DNA of 64,000 nucleotides from OLB4 sp002050165. Its GTDB lineage: Bacteria > Bacteroidota > Ignavibacteria > Tepidaquicellales > Tepidaquicellaceae. This document shows, one piece after another, positions 8,914 to 17,719 of the stretch. Each line of letters begins with the position of its first letter. Position 1 is the stretch's first letter. The DNA lies in assembly GCA_030263475.1 (NCBI GenBank), contig SZPC01000009.1, positions 28,962-92,961 on the forward strand. The letters are read 5' to 3'. The notes beneath the pieces are model-generated. The model had not been told where the DNA came from and did not search any database. It worked only from the letters and a program-made list of their open reading frames with translations. Made by a program: the position numbers and the translations under genes.

Positions 8914-9762
8914 TTATTGGAAAACATTGCGAAGAAAATGTCCAACACCGGCTTCATGGTTACTTTTTTCTGTAATGTAATCTGCTGCGCGTTTTAATTC
9001 CGGTACTGCATTTTGAAGCGCTATATTCAATCCACCGTATTCAAATAAATCCCTGTCGTTATACCAATCGCCAAATACAGCAATTTCTTTTTTTGATACG
9101 CCAAGATGTGAAGCGAGAATTTTTAAACCGGATTTTTTACTGATGCCTGACCGTTTAATCTCCAGACTATAAACCCGGTGCATATTGTGTGAACGATAAT
9201 ATTTTCCGGTGATAAAAAAACTCAACGGAAATGATAGCTTGTCTAAAACATACCGGATAGCTTTTTTATCGTTCCCCGACATAATGATTTCAACCACACT
9301 ATCGGTATAATTATCATAAGAATTTACTAATTCGTAAGTTGTTCCGATTCGTTGCATAAAATCTTTTATAACGGAATTATTCTCCGTATAAACAATTTTA
9401 TCATCGTAACATAATGCGATTTTTATGAAATACCTGTCGGCGAGGTCAATGGCCTTTCGGACGGTTTTTTGAGATATGGGAAATTTTTTTAAGAAACTTC
9501 CGCTTTCATTCCTGATGTAAGTTCCGTTTAAGGTTACAATAGGAATATCAATTTCTAACTTCTTTGCAAGTTGAATTACAGATGAATATACGCGTTGTGT
9601 AGCAACTGTAAATTTGATTCCACGCTTTGAAAGCAAACTAATCTGTTTGAGGTTCTCCTCTGGTATTAATCCGTTATTATCAATCAATGTGCCATCAACA
9701 TCTGACACAATTAACTTTACTTTTTCGAACTTTTTTTTTATCTCTGAAAAATTTAATCCCAA
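8914..9762 (-). CDS. HAD-superfamily phosphatase, Cof/IIB subfamily
   Basis: Cof-type HAD hydrolases dephosphorylate sugar phosphates, nucleotides or flavin intermediates in the cytoplasm. Motif I is VSDVDGTLID (nucleophile D20, acid/base D22 by count), motif II is FTVATQR, and motif III/IV is AVFGDWYNDRDLFEYGG. The 282 residues include the C2B cap expected between motifs II and III. Substrate cannot be read from sequence. It lies upstream of ftcD on the same strand with a 51-base gap; ftcD may be read from the same transcript. A 225-base intergenic region separates it from the divergent PP2C-like gene. Confidence 0.85.
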   Translation of the reverse strand: MGLNFSEIKKKFEKVKLIVSDVDGTLIDNNGLIPEENLKQISLLSKRGIKFTVATQRVYSSVIQLAKKLEIDIPIVTLNGTYIRNESGSFLKKFPISQKTVRKAIDLADRYFIKIALCYDDKIVYTENNSVIKDFMQRIGTTYELVNSYDNYTDSVVEIIMSGNDKKAIRYVLDKLSFPLSFFITGKYYRSHNMHRVYSLEIKRSGISKKSGLKILASHLGVSKKEIAVFGDWYNDRDLFEYGGLNIALQNAVPELKRAADYITEKSNHEAGVGHFLRNVFQ

Positions 9763-9987
9763 TTTTCATTAATAATTTCATGAAAGAATTTTATGAATTC
9801 CCCTGTCACACAAGCGCAAATTAATTATATTCATTTTTAAACTCAAATCATAAAAAGTTATAATTTAATGCTTTAATAATATGGTCAGCCTGGATTGGTT
9901 TTCAATTTATTATAGCTGTTACTGTAAAGTTATTCACATTGCAAATCAAATTCATTATTTTAAAATTCGATAACAAAAAATTACATA

Positions 9988-11499
9988 ATGGAATCAGTAA
10001 AATTAAAAATTGCATTATGCTCAAAGGCACTTGAATCAGGACAAATTTCCCATGACCCCAGAATTCAATCTTACTTTAAAACAGGGTATGGTGCGGTAAT
10101 TACAACTGCAATTGATCTTGATCCAAATGAACCTGCCTCGGGTAAATCGGTTGAGTATCTGAATTCAGTGAAGCAGTCGATGGCGATAAATTTTCAGACA
10201 CAATCAGATCTAAGCTCAAAGTTGTCAATGTCAGATCCGGGGAGCCACGGCTTAAACGGGGTATTACTTTGTCTTTCTGATAGCAAAGCATTTTTTAAAT
10301 CGACTGGAAATGTAAAACTTTTGCGTATCAGGTCACACCAGGTTACTGACTTAAGTTCGGAAAATGAAAATCAAATAGGTGAAACCGTGCATTATAAAAA
10401 CGATATATTTATTATATGTTCGGATAGTCTCCTACGCGCAGCAGGTAGCGCTTCCATACTGGATATATTGAGACAAAACGATCCCGCAAATTGTTGCACC
10501 AAAATTTTGCGGAAGGCGGAAAGCGTCTCTCCCGAAAGAAGGTATTTTATCCAGATTATAAATATACTTTCAGGAAATGCATATCCGGTGGAGTTTGATA
10601 TCCCGGGAAAAGTTGAAACCGGTGATCCTGAACTCAAAAAAACACATGAATCACAAGTTTATAATAAAGTTAACAACCCGAATAGTGTGAATTCACCGGT
10701 CCCCTCAAAATCGCGTAACTCCGGCACGGGAACAGGGAAGAACAAAATCCTTTATGGAATTATTATCCTATTGCTCGTTGTCCTTCTGGTTGTGATTATT
10801 ATGAATATGCTCAGAAAAGACAATGTGAATACAATAGCTACTAATATTAAGGATTCCGTTCAGATAATCAATAGTAATGATCCGGTTGCTACAGAAATGG
10901 TTAATGAAAATTTCATTACAAATATTCTTAAGAACATTTATACCGGTAAAAATTTATCTGTTCAGGACGTAAAGAAATTTGTTGAAAGTGCAAGTTTCAA
11001 ATACAGAGGCTCTCGTAGCACGAAAACTACTGATTTCAATGTGGCAAGTTTTGTTTCGAATGTTGAAAAGAATAATTTAAAGTTTGAAAACCTTGAATCG
11101 CTGAAAAAAGAAGGCGAGAGTTTCAAAGCAACTTATGTTATTAATTTCAACGGTGAGTTGAACAAATTTGAAATGACTTTTACTGAAGCTGCCGATGGCA
11201 GGATAAATATTAAAAGTATTGTTTTCATCGGTAAATTAGAATCTGAAGAGAAGCCAACTGAAGTAATTACGGAAACACCTTCTGATACTTCAAAGATAAA
11301 GACTGAACCAACAACACGAGACGATGACATGAAGAAGAAACTTGATACAATTAAAAAACTTCCGGTTCCTAAACTGGTAACGGATGATGATACTACGGGA
11401 GGAAGTATAACTCCGCAACCAAAGAAACCAAAAGAAAGTAAAGATACCAGCAAACCAAAAAGTGGTACTGAAACACCTGAAGAAACTGACAATGAATAA
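9988..11499 (+). CDS. Membrane-anchored protein with a degenerate PP2C-like domain
   Basis: The 503-residue protein has three parts. Residues about 1-195 resemble a PP2C phosphatase: GVLLCLSDSKAFFKSTGNVKLL recalls the strand containing the family's VGDSR motif, and DIFIICSDSLL recalls the LCSDGL motif. The metal-binding aspartate of VGDS is Asn here (TGN), the SDG glycine is Ser, and the N-terminal D-rich motif is absent, so catalysis is unlikely. Residues 254-275 form one strong transmembrane helix. Residues about 280-410 form a mixed domain without a recognised family, and a Lys/Thr/Pro-rich tail ends the protein. Topology would place the PP2C-like part inside and the tail outside. It is monocistronic by appearance. 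The PP2C assignment is inference. Confidence 0.55.
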   Translation: MESVKLKIALCSKALESGQISHDPRIQSYFKTGYGAVITTAIDLDPNEPASGKSVEYLNSVKQSMAINFQTQSDLSSKLSMSDPGSHGLNGVLLCLSDSKAFFKSTGNVKLLRIRSHQVTDLSSENENQIGETVHYKNDIFIICSDSLLRAAGSASILDILRQNDPANCCTKILRKAESVSPERRYFIQIINILSGNAYPVEFDIPGKVETGDPELKKTHESQVYNKVNNPNSVNSPVPSKSRNSGTGTGKNKILYGIIILLLVVLLVVIIMNMLRKDNVNTIATNIKDSVQIINSNDPVATEMVNENFITNILKNIYTGKNLSVQDVKKFVESASFKYRGSRSTKTTDFNVASFVSNVEKNNLKFENLESLKKEGESFKATYVINFNGELNKFEMTFTEAADGRINIKSIVFIGKLESEEKPTEVITETPSDTSKIKTEPTTRDDDMKKKLDTIKKLPVPKLVTDDDTTGGSITPQPKKPKESKDTSKPKSGTETPEETDNE

Positions 11500-11977
11500 A
11501 TTAAGGGTCAATAACAAAAAAAACGAAATCTTCAACTGAGTTCAGATGTACATCTTATAATGATGTTTTTAGCTTTGTTCGATTGAACTCTTTAGTTTAA
11601 TTTTAATTATCACAATATCTCAACATCCCGGATTTGAAAATTTCAAATCAAGAGGAAAGCTATTCAATTTATTTATTAATTTATGTAATTCAATCGTAAC
11701 GTTGAAAATCATCTATACTAACCTCGAAACTTAGTAAAAAATTATTGTTCCGAAATCCACACTTCCGTTTAAAACAAGACAAACAATTCCCGGATACTTT
11801 ATCAGAAATTACTCTCAACCTGGTTTGACGATTACCACAGCTATTTACATAAATGTTTAAAATCTGGAAAATTTATTAACGGTTTTTAATAATTCACATC
11901 GATTTTGTATTTTGAATTTGATATAAAAATTATTTATGTTCGTGCGCAAATTAAACCTTAAAATAAACTTACCAATT
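11500..11977. other. 478-base intergenic region
   Basis: This AT-rich stretch lies between the PP2C-like gene and a small secreted-protein gene. I find no tRNA, no clear hairpin terminator after the upstream stop, and no open frame with coding character. It must hold the promoter of the downstream gene, but no good -33/-7 pair could be picked. Confidence 0.5.
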
Positions 11978-12367
11978 ATGAAAAAAATATTAATAGCATT
12001 AGTTTTTATACTTGCTGCTTCCACAGTTGTAACCGCTGTAAGTTCAGCGCAAAGTCTTTATTTTTGCGAAGGGGTTGACAGCGATGGATATCCAATCAAC
12101 GAATCTTCAACATTCAACATCTCGAGAGATGGTGGGTATTTGTATGTACTGACCAGGCTTCCGTATCGGGTTGATTGCAGGTCGGTTAGTATTGTAATTT
12201 ATAGAAACAACGAATACGATAACACTATCTATGTTGATACAGAGAGAGATTGGGTTTGGTTTTGGAAGCAAATTACTTTTTACAAATCGGGTGATTACGA
12301 CATCTATGTCTATGACTGTAATGATTATCTGCTCACTTCAGGATATCTCCGGATTAACTATAATTAA
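11978..12367 (+). CDS. Small secreted protein of unknown function
   Basis: I do not recognise the family. The 129-residue product begins with a clear signal peptide (MKKILIALVFILAAS, hydrophobic to about residue 22, Ala-Gln near the likely cut). The mature part of about 100 residues is rich in Tyr, Asp, Asn and Ile, predicts as beta strand, and contains three cysteines (YFCEG, DCRSV, YDCND). The frame is open from 11936, but the ATG at 11978 begins exactly at the signal peptide. It stands alone, flanked by a 478-base upstream gap and its own strong terminator, so it is probably a single-gene transcript. An extracellular or periplasmic beta-sandwich is a guess. Confidence 0.72.
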   Translation: MKKILIALVFILAASTVVTAVSSAQSLYFCEGVDSDGYPINESSTFNISRDGGYLYVLTRLPYRVDCRSVSIVIYRNNEYDNTIYVDTERDWVWFWKQITFYKSGDYDIYVYDCNDYLLTSGYLRINYN

Positions 12368-12373
12368 AGTTTT

Positions 12374-12400
12374 AAAACCTCCCTCCCGGGAGGTTTTTTT
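12374..12400 (+). terminator. Rho-independent terminator of the small secreted-protein gene
   Basis: A perfect 10-bp stem (AAAACCTCCC at 12374-12383 with GGGAGGTTTT at 12388-12397) with a TCCC loop runs into a T tract, starting 7 bases after the stop codon. It is one of the strongest terminators in the window. Confidence 0.92.
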
Positions 12401-12473
12401 TAAACTTTTCCTTCCCACAAATAAGTCCCATAAAAATTAATACCGTTTTACTTCGATTTGCGCGATATAATAA

Positions 12474-12508
12474 TTTGTAAAAAATTTAAAAATTGTTATA
12501 TATGTTTA
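12474..12508 (+). promoter_or_regulatory. Possible promoter of mrp-nfu
   Basis: TTTG at 12474-12477 and TATGTTTA at 12501-12508 approximate the Bacteroidota -33 (TTTG) and -7 (TAnnTTTG) elements, 23 bases apart, about 90 bases before the mrp start. The -7 element matches at five of six fixed positions, so this is a weak call. Confidence 0.25.
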
Positions 12509-12596
12509 AGTATTTGAAAACAACTTGTGGCGTCAATGATATTTTAATATCATTTATGATATTTCCAATATTCGTTAAGTTACTAAAACAAAAGTT

Positions 12597-13679
12597 ATGA
12601 CTGAAATAGAAATAAAAGAGTTACTAAGCAAAGCTCAGGATCCTGACTTATCGTTAGATCTCAGAAGTTTAGATTTTATTAAGTCTGTTACATTAAACGG
12701 AAACAGACTAAAATTGGATTTAGGTTTAAACAATCCTAACAATCCACATACAGAAGACCTTAAGAGAGAGATAATCGCAGAAGTGAAAAAACAATACCCG
12801 GATATCTCAGATATTGAAATATCATTTTCGCAAGGTATAACTTCACACGTTGAAAGAAAGAAGTCAAATATAATGCCGCAAGTTAAGAATACGATAGCGG
12901 TTGCTTCCGGAAAAGGTGGAGTAGGGAAGTCAACGGTAACCGTCAATCTTGCGATATCTCTCATGAATGCTGGGGCAAGAGTTGGGATTATAGACGCGGA
13001 TATTTACGGTCCGTCAATTCCGTTGATGATGGGTATAGAAGCACGTCCTGCGGTGCAGGTGATAAACGGGAAGAACAAATTAATTCCTGTAATTCAATAT
13101 GGCATTAAAGTAATGTCAATCGGATTTCTAATGGAAAAAGGTCAGGCTATAGTTTGGCGCGGTCCGATGGCATCGAGCGCTTTAAAACAATTCATGAGTG
13201 AAGTAGTTTGGGAAGAGTTGGACTTTCTGTTATTTGATATGCCGCCGGGGACCGGAGACATTCAACTTACACTCAGCCAGACTTTACCGCTTACCGGGGC
13301 TGTTGTTGTTACCACGCCGCAGGAAATTTCACTTGCCGATGCGAGAAAAGGATACCTGATGTTTGAAAAAGTAAATGTTCCGACACTTGGTTTTATTGAA
13401 AATATGAGTTACTTCCTGCTGAAAGACGGAACTAAAGAGTATATCTTCGGTGAAGGTGGCGGGAAAAAACTTAGCGATGAATTCAATACCGAACTATTCG
13501 GTGAAATTCCGATTGTAACTGATATAAGGAAATGCAGCGATGATGGAATGCCGATAACCTTATCTAAACCGGACGCTGAAGTGGCTAAGATTTATTCAGA
13601 AATCTCTCGTAAACTGATTAACAAAGTGAATCTAAGGAATGTTGAAAGTAAATCTGAAGAATTAACTATTGACATTTAG
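12597..13679 (+). CDS. mrp: Mrp/ApbC-family Fe-S cluster carrier ATPase
   Basis: Mrp/ApbC proteins carry Fe-S clusters to apo-proteins in the cytoplasm in an ATP-dependent way. Residues about 1-85 form the MIP18 (DUF59) domain and the rest is a P-loop ATPase with the deviant Walker A GKGGVGKST at 105-113, DADIYGPS and DMPPGTGD. The Cys-x-x-Cys that follows ENMSYF in many Mrp proteins is absent: here the stretch reads FLLKDGTKEYIFGEGGG. That is also seen, to my knowledge, in Bacteroidota homologues. It is joined end to end with an Nfu gene, a partner in the same process. Confidence 0.93.
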   Translation: MTEIEIKELLSKAQDPDLSLDLRSLDFIKSVTLNGNRLKLDLGLNNPNNPHTEDLKREIIAEVKKQYPDISDIEISFSQGITSHVERKKSNIMPQVKNTIAVASGKGGVGKSTVTVNLAISLMNAGARVGIIDADIYGPSIPLMMGIEARPAVQVINGKNKLIPVIQYGIKVMSIGFLMEKGQAIVWRGPMASSALKQFMSEVVWEELDFLLFDMPPGTGDIQLTLSQTLPLTGAVVVTTPQEISLADARKGYLMFEKVNVPTLGFIENMSYFLLKDGTKEYIFGEGGGKKLSDEFNTELFGEIPIVTDIRKCSDDGMPITLSKPDAEVAKIYSEISRKLINKVNLRNVESKSEELTIDI

Positions 13680-13916
13680 TTGGAACAGTTGAACGAAGAT
13701 AACATCAATGCAGTATTAAACAAGCTCAGACCTTATCTTCAACTTGATGGCGGCGATGTAGAGTTTGACAGTATTTCAAGCGATAATATTGTAAAACTCC
13801 GATTACTTGGTTCTTGTGTTGATTGCCCGTTAAACCAAATGACGCTCCGTGCGGGGATTGAACGTGCGTTAATGATGGCTTTCCCTCAAATTAAACGGGT
13901 TGAATCAGTCCGATAA
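13680..13916 (+). CDS. NifU C-terminal-domain Fe-S scaffold/carrier protein
   Basis: This 78-residue protein is a stand-alone Nfu domain, with LDGGDVEF, the cluster-binding Cys-x-x-Cys (GSCVDCP) and the closing LRAGIERAL helix. Two monomers would share a [4Fe-4S] cluster and pass it to target proteins. The start is TTG at 13680, immediately after the mrp stop, with no spacer; co-translation with Mrp is likely and the pairing supports a role in cluster delivery. The last 31 bases overlap the end of the convergent nucleotidyltransferase gene. Confidence 0.92.
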   Translation: MEQLNEDNINAVLNKLRPYLQLDGGDVEFDSISSDNIVKLRLLGSCVDCPLNQMTLRAGIERALMMAFPQIKRVESVR

Positions 13917-14575
13917 GATTTTAGATTCTCGGGTTTCCCCAGGTCAATGAAAAATGCACTGCCAGCGTTAATGCCTTTTATTGTTTCTCCTTTCATGGTC
14001 TCGGAAATGTAGATATCAATGATGTCTAAAAATTCGCGCTTATAACCCGAATTGAAAATTTTATCAGATAGTATATGAATCCCGTTGAATGCAAACTTAT
14101 TTTCATCTCCATGCTTTGTTCTGCCGGTTAATTTCATAGCATTATCAAATGATAATTTCCTTTCCGTTTGCCTGTCCTGGATTACAATTGATGCAAACGG
14201 TTTTTCTGATATATGGAGCTCTAAAGCTTCCTGTAGATTATAATCCGTTTCAATATCAACATTCATTACAATGAAATATTCCGAATTGTTAAGAAACTCC
14301 GAAGCATTGATAATGGCGCCACCGGTGCCGAGAATTGGTTCCTCGTGCAAAAGTGAAATTTTCCTATCAGTGTAATTATCCTCAAAGAATTGTGATATTA
14401 ACTGGTGGTGGTGATGAATATTTACTACGAACTCTGTTACACCGAACTTTTCGAGGTAATCAATGACGTTTAGTATTAAAGGTTTACCTCTATGCTCAAC
14501 CAATGCTTTGGGTATTCTGTCAGTGATAGGTCTCAGTCGCGTTCCGAAACCTGCAGCAAGAATCATTGCCTTCAT
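13886..14575 (-). CDS. Sugar-nucleotide nucleotidyltransferase
   Basis: These enzymes activate a sugar 1-phosphate with an NTP. The 229-residue product opens with MILAAGFGTRLRPITD and KALVEHRGKPL, the nucleotide-binding signature, and has ILGTGGAI and MNVDIETDY (metal-binding region). Size and pattern resemble MurNAc-1-phosphate uridylyltransferase or HddC-like enzymes, not the longer RmlA or GlmU; the sugar is not known. The ATG at 14575 is chosen because homology starts there and it overlaps the stop of the upstream DUF4097 gene by 4 bases. An upstream in-frame start at 14611 would add 12 unrelated residues. Confidence 0.87.
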   Translation of the reverse strand: MKAMILAAGFGTRLRPITDRIPKALVEHRGKPLILNVIDYLEKFGVTEFVVNIHHHHQLISQFFEDNYTDRKISLLHEEPILGTGGAIINASEFLNNSEYFIVMNVDIETDYNLQEALELHISEKPFASIVIQDRQTERKLSFDNAMKLTGRTKHGDENKFAFNGIHILSDKIFNSGYKREFLDIIDIYISETMKGETIKGINAGSAFFIDLGKPENLKSYRTDSTRLI

Positions 14576-15450
14576 TTTGAAATCCTGATATCGCCGCTTA
14601 TTGTGTAACAATCCATTTGAATCGCACCATTTCCGATAGTAGCAGTAATTGACCTTGTCAGCGCTCCCGATGAATCTGATCTTCTAAATCCACCGTCTAT
14701 ATCAAGCTCCCCTGAAAATGTCTTAACCCTGAGTGAAACTCCGCTTTGTTCAGTTAAATTAACGGTAATATCACCGCTGATTGATGAGAGAGAAATGTTT
14801 TGAAGACTTAATCCCGGATTTACATTAATTGAGCCACTTGCAGTCTCAACGCTGACGATTGTACCGACGTTGTTCATTGAAATATCACCTGATGCCGTGA
14901 TTAATTTTGATTCACCATCAACGCTGTTTAGAAATATATCTCCTGTGGCTGTAACGATTTCTAACATACCATTTTGGTTGTGTACATCAACTGAACCATC
15001 TCCGGTTTTTACGTCAATATCACCGGTTGAGTTTTCAATTCGGATTTTCCCTTTAAAATGCCGGATGCGTTTGTTCCCATCAATATTATGTATTGAAATA
15101 TTACTGTTGTTTGATGAAACTGAAAGATTGTAATAATCGGGAAGAAGTATTTCAATGGTCAGCGTTGATGCTCTGTCAGTCAGTGAAGAATAATTTTCAC
15201 CTGAAATTTTTATCCCCCCAGAAGTTTCGAAAACTTTTATCCTTTCCAGATCTGCGTTGCTATTGCCGGTTACGGTAACTTTTGCTGTTTCTGAACTGTT
15301 AGAATTAATAATGATATTTATATCCGTAACTTCAATCTCAGCCGTCATTCCGGGAGAAGTTTTAAAGGAATACTGCTTATTTTTTGTTTGTGCAGATGAA
15401 TTTATAAATGCGATGATGCAAATTGCAGAGATTAAACTTAAAATTTTCAT
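14572..15450 (-). CDS. Secreted DUF4097-type beta-helix protein
   Basis: The 292-residue protein has a signal peptide (MKILSLISAICIIAF to about residue 20) followed by repeating short strands such as STGDIDVKTGDGSV, TATGDIFLNS, TASGDISMNN, TASGSINVNP and SSISGDITVN. This G-D-I pattern is the signature of DUF4097, a predicted right-handed beta-helix on the cell surface or in the periplasm with no established biochemical role. It overlaps the nucleotidyltransferase start by 4 bases, so the two are probably co-translated. The link could mean envelope polysaccharide function, but that is only suggested by position. Confidence 0.85.
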   Translation of the reverse strand: MKILSLISAICIIAFINSSAQTKNKQYSFKTSPGMTAEIEVTDINIIINSNSSETAKVTVTGNSNADLERIKVFETSGGIKISGENYSSLTDRASTLTIEILLPDYYNLSVSSNNSNISIHNIDGNKRIRHFKGKIRIENSTGDIDVKTGDGSVDVHNQNGMLEIVTATGDIFLNSVDGESKLITASGDISMNNVGTIVSVETASGSINVNPGLSLQNISLSSISGDITVNLTEQSGVSLRVKTFSGELDIDGGFRRSDSSGALTRSITATIGNGAIQMDCYTISGDIRISK

Positions 15451-15544
15451 AAAATATTTTATAATATATCATACGATTCAACTGAGAGAAAGTTGAATTT
15501 AACGTTTATAAATGTTAAGTTAAATTTATAAAATTAAATTAGCG

Positions 15545-16501
15545 ATGTTAGTAGAGACAAAATCGAATCAAAAAACTGATATTGATTACAGAAGCGAAGT
15601 ACTAAGGTTGAAAGATGAAATGAATGCAGTAATACTTGCACACTATTATCAGGAGTCAGAAATTCAGGATCTTGCAGATTTTATAGGTGACAGTTTACAG
15701 TTATCACAGCAGGCTGAGAAAACAGATGCAGATGTTATAGTTTTCGCAGGTGTACATTTTATGGCAGAAACGGCAAAAATTCTAAATCCACACAAGCCGG
15801 TTTTATTACCAGACCTGAATGCCGGTTGCTCATTAGCTGAAGGTTGTCCAGCACCTTTGTTGCAACAGTTCAAAGACAAGTATCCCGATCATATACTAAT
15901 TTCATACATTAATTGTTCAGCGGAAGTAAAAGCAATATCCGACATCATTTGTACATCTTCAAATGTAGAGAAGATCATTTCGCAAATTCCGGAGGACAAG
16001 CCAATTATGTTTGCGCCTGATAAAAATCTCGGACAGTATATTATGAAAAAGACCGGTAGGGAAATGAAATTATGGATGGGATCATGCTTTGTTCATGAAA
16101 CTTTCAGTGGCAGGAAAATTACCCATCTCAAGTTAGAGCATCCCGACGCAAAATTAATTGCGCACCCTGAGTGTGAAGAAGTAATACTTAAAGAAGCTGA
16201 GTTCATCGGGTCAACAAGTTCATTACTGAATCATGTGAAGACAGATCCTGCAAAAAAATTTATTGTTGCCACTGAACCTGGTATTATATATCAGATGCAG
16301 AAAGCAGCACCTGATAAGACGTTTATTCCCGCGCCACCTGAAGCAAGTTGTGCCTGCAATGAATGTCCTTATATGAAGTTGAATACGCTTGAGAAATTAT
16401 ATCTGTGTATGAGGGATAGAAAGCCAGAGATTATAATGGATGAAGATTTGATTGTGAGGGCATACAAACCAATCAAGCGGATGCTCGAGATGAGCAAATA
16501 A
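15545..16501 (+). CDS. nadA: Quinolinate synthase
   Basis: NadA condenses iminoaspartate with dihydroxyacetone phosphate to quinolinate, the committed step in de novo NAD synthesis, using a [4Fe-4S] cluster. The 318-residue product has AHYYQ, GDSLQLS, GVHFMAETAKIL and the three expected cluster cysteines in context: C95 (NAGCSLAEGC), C210 (HPEC) and C274 (NECPYM). Length is normal. NadB and NadC are not in the window. The gene stands alone; its stop lies only two bases from the 3' end of the convergent RNase P RNA. A near-palindrome (15501-15516) sits 29 bases upstream of the start. Confidence 0.96.
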   Translation: MLVETKSNQKTDIDYRSEVLRLKDEMNAVILAHYYQESEIQDLADFIGDSLQLSQQAEKTDADVIVFAGVHFMAETAKILNPHKPVLLPDLNAGCSLAEGCPAPLLQQFKDKYPDHILISYINCSAEVKAISDIICTSSNVEKIISQIPEDKPIMFAPDKNLGQYIMKKTGREMKLWMGSCFVHETFSGRKITHLKLEHPDAKLIAHPECEEVILKEAEFIGSTSSLLNHVKTDPAKKFIVATEPGIIYQMQKAAPDKTFIPAPPEASCACNECPYMKLNTLEKLYLCMRDRKPEIIMDEDLIVRAYKPIKRMLEMSK

Positions 16502-16503
16502 CA

Positions 16504-16886
16504 ACTGCTCTGCCAAATAAGCCGGATTCTGTACCGTTTTTTACACGGCAGATAACCATTTATCTTAGTCAGGTATCACTACCGGACTTTTTGCAGCCTA
16601 CCCCGGAAGATTAAAAAGCAAGCAGTAGCTTCATGCTTCCTATACATGGCTTTGCTCCAAATGGGACTGTAAGGCTGGAAATTCACACTTCCACCGGTCG
16701 GCTCTTACCCGGCCATTTCACCCTTACCGTATTTGAACGGAGGTATATTTTCTGTTACAGTTTCCCGATAAAAGGTTTACACCTATTATCGCCTGGTTAT
16801 TCACCTGGCACCTCTGCTTTAATGGAGTCCGGACTTTCCTCACTTTCCGATTAACGGAACCGCGCGGTTTCTTATGACAGAGCAGT
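16504..16886 (-). ncRNA. rnpB: RNase P RNA (bacterial type A)
   Basis: On the minus strand the sequence contains GAGGAAAGTCCGGACTCC, the universal P4/CR I region, and ends with ACAGAATCCGGCTTAT, the CR V/P4 partner. A perfect 9-bp P1 helix pairs ACTGCTCTG (5' end, 16886-16878) with CAGAGCAGT (3' end, 16512-16504). The length of about 383 bases fits class A. It makes the catalytic RNA that trims tRNA 5' leaders. It begins 17 bases after the stop of the zinc-ribbon gene on the same strand, so it may be partly read through from that operon. Ends are set by P1 and may be off by a few bases. Confidence 0.95.
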
Positions 16887-16903
16887 GCAAAATAAAGAAC
16901 GGT

Positions 16904-17719
16904 TTAATTGCTGACCAGACTTTCGTCAATCAGTATTCTGCCACAGGAGTGGCAGTTATATATCTTTGTTGATGCTTTTATTTCAAGCGTTGTTTGCGGC
17001 GGGATAGAATTGAAACAACCCATACAATTTCCGTTTCGCACAATGGCAAGGGCTTCACCTTTGTGTCGCTTGTTAATCTTGTCGTAACTGGTTTGAAATT
17101 TTTTATCTAGTTGTGAAAAAAGCGTATTACGTTGAGCTATGAAATTATTCTTCTCCTCAGAATATTCACTGTTAACCTCGTCGAGCATTTTCTCCTTCTC
17201 TTGTAACTCTTTGGAAAGTTCTAATTGATTTTCAGAGAGAAGCCTTTTCGAGTTCTGTAACTCGCCGACAAGATCATCAATCTCATCAATCCTAATTTCA
17301 TTTTTCTCGATTAATTCCAGTCCGGTATCAATTGATTTTACGATTGTGTCGTACTCTTTATTTGACCTTGCGCTGTATTTCTGCTCGTCATATTTATTGG
17401 CTTTCGCTTTTATCTTTTCATTCTTATCAATCAGATGTTTCTGTTCAGCAAGTAGTTCTCCGATCTCCTGGTCGTGTTCCTTAATCTTTTGTGCAAGTTC
17501 ATCAAGCTTTGTTTTTTTATTCTCAATCAATTCCGGCAAATCTCCGATTGTCTCGTCAATTTCGGATAGTTCGCTGTCAATTTTCATTAACTCATACATT
17601 TTCAACAAATCATCCTTTATTGAAACTAAGTCATCTTTTTTAATTTCACTACCGTAGTGAACGATTCGTGCTTCTTCAGTTTTCTCTTCAGCTTCTTCTT
17701 TGTTTTCTTCTGTTAACAT
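16904..17719 (-). CDS. Coiled-coil protein with C-terminal C4 zinc ribbon
   Basis: The 271-residue protein has a long charged helical stretch (about residues 20-215, heptad-rich Glu/Lys/Leu) that should form an antiparallel coiled coil, then a zinc ribbon with two Cys-x-x-Cys knuckles (GNCMGCF and YNCHSCG). This is the zf-RING_7/CT398-like family. Its function is unsettled; genes of this family are commonly beside a NIF3 gene, as here, and the start overlaps the end of that gene by 32 bases. rnpB follows 17 bases later. A role in RNA processing is sometimes proposed from such linkage, but I infer it only from position. Confidence 0.88.
   Translation of the reverse strand: MLTEENKEEAEEKTEEARIVHYGSEIKKDDLVSIKDDLLKMYELMKIDSELSEIDETIGDLPELIENKKTKLDELAQKIKEHDQEIGELLAEQKHLIDKNEKIKAKANKYDEQKYSARSNKEYDTIVKSIDTGLELIEKNEIRIDEIDDLVGELQNSKRLLSENQLELSKELQEKEKMLDEVNSEYSEEKNNFIAQRNTLFSQLDKKFQTSYDKINKRHKGEALAIVRNGNCMGCFNSIPPQTTLEIKASTKIYNCHSCGRILIDESLVSN

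Noticed and set aside
12231..12440. A 69-codon frame overlapping the small secreted-protein gene and its terminator
   Set aside because: It reads through the terminator hairpin and lies in another frame of a gene with a clear signal peptide.
16633..16854. A 73-codon open frame on the plus strand
   Set aside because: It lies entirely within rnpB on the opposite strand; the RNase P RNA fold explains the sequence.
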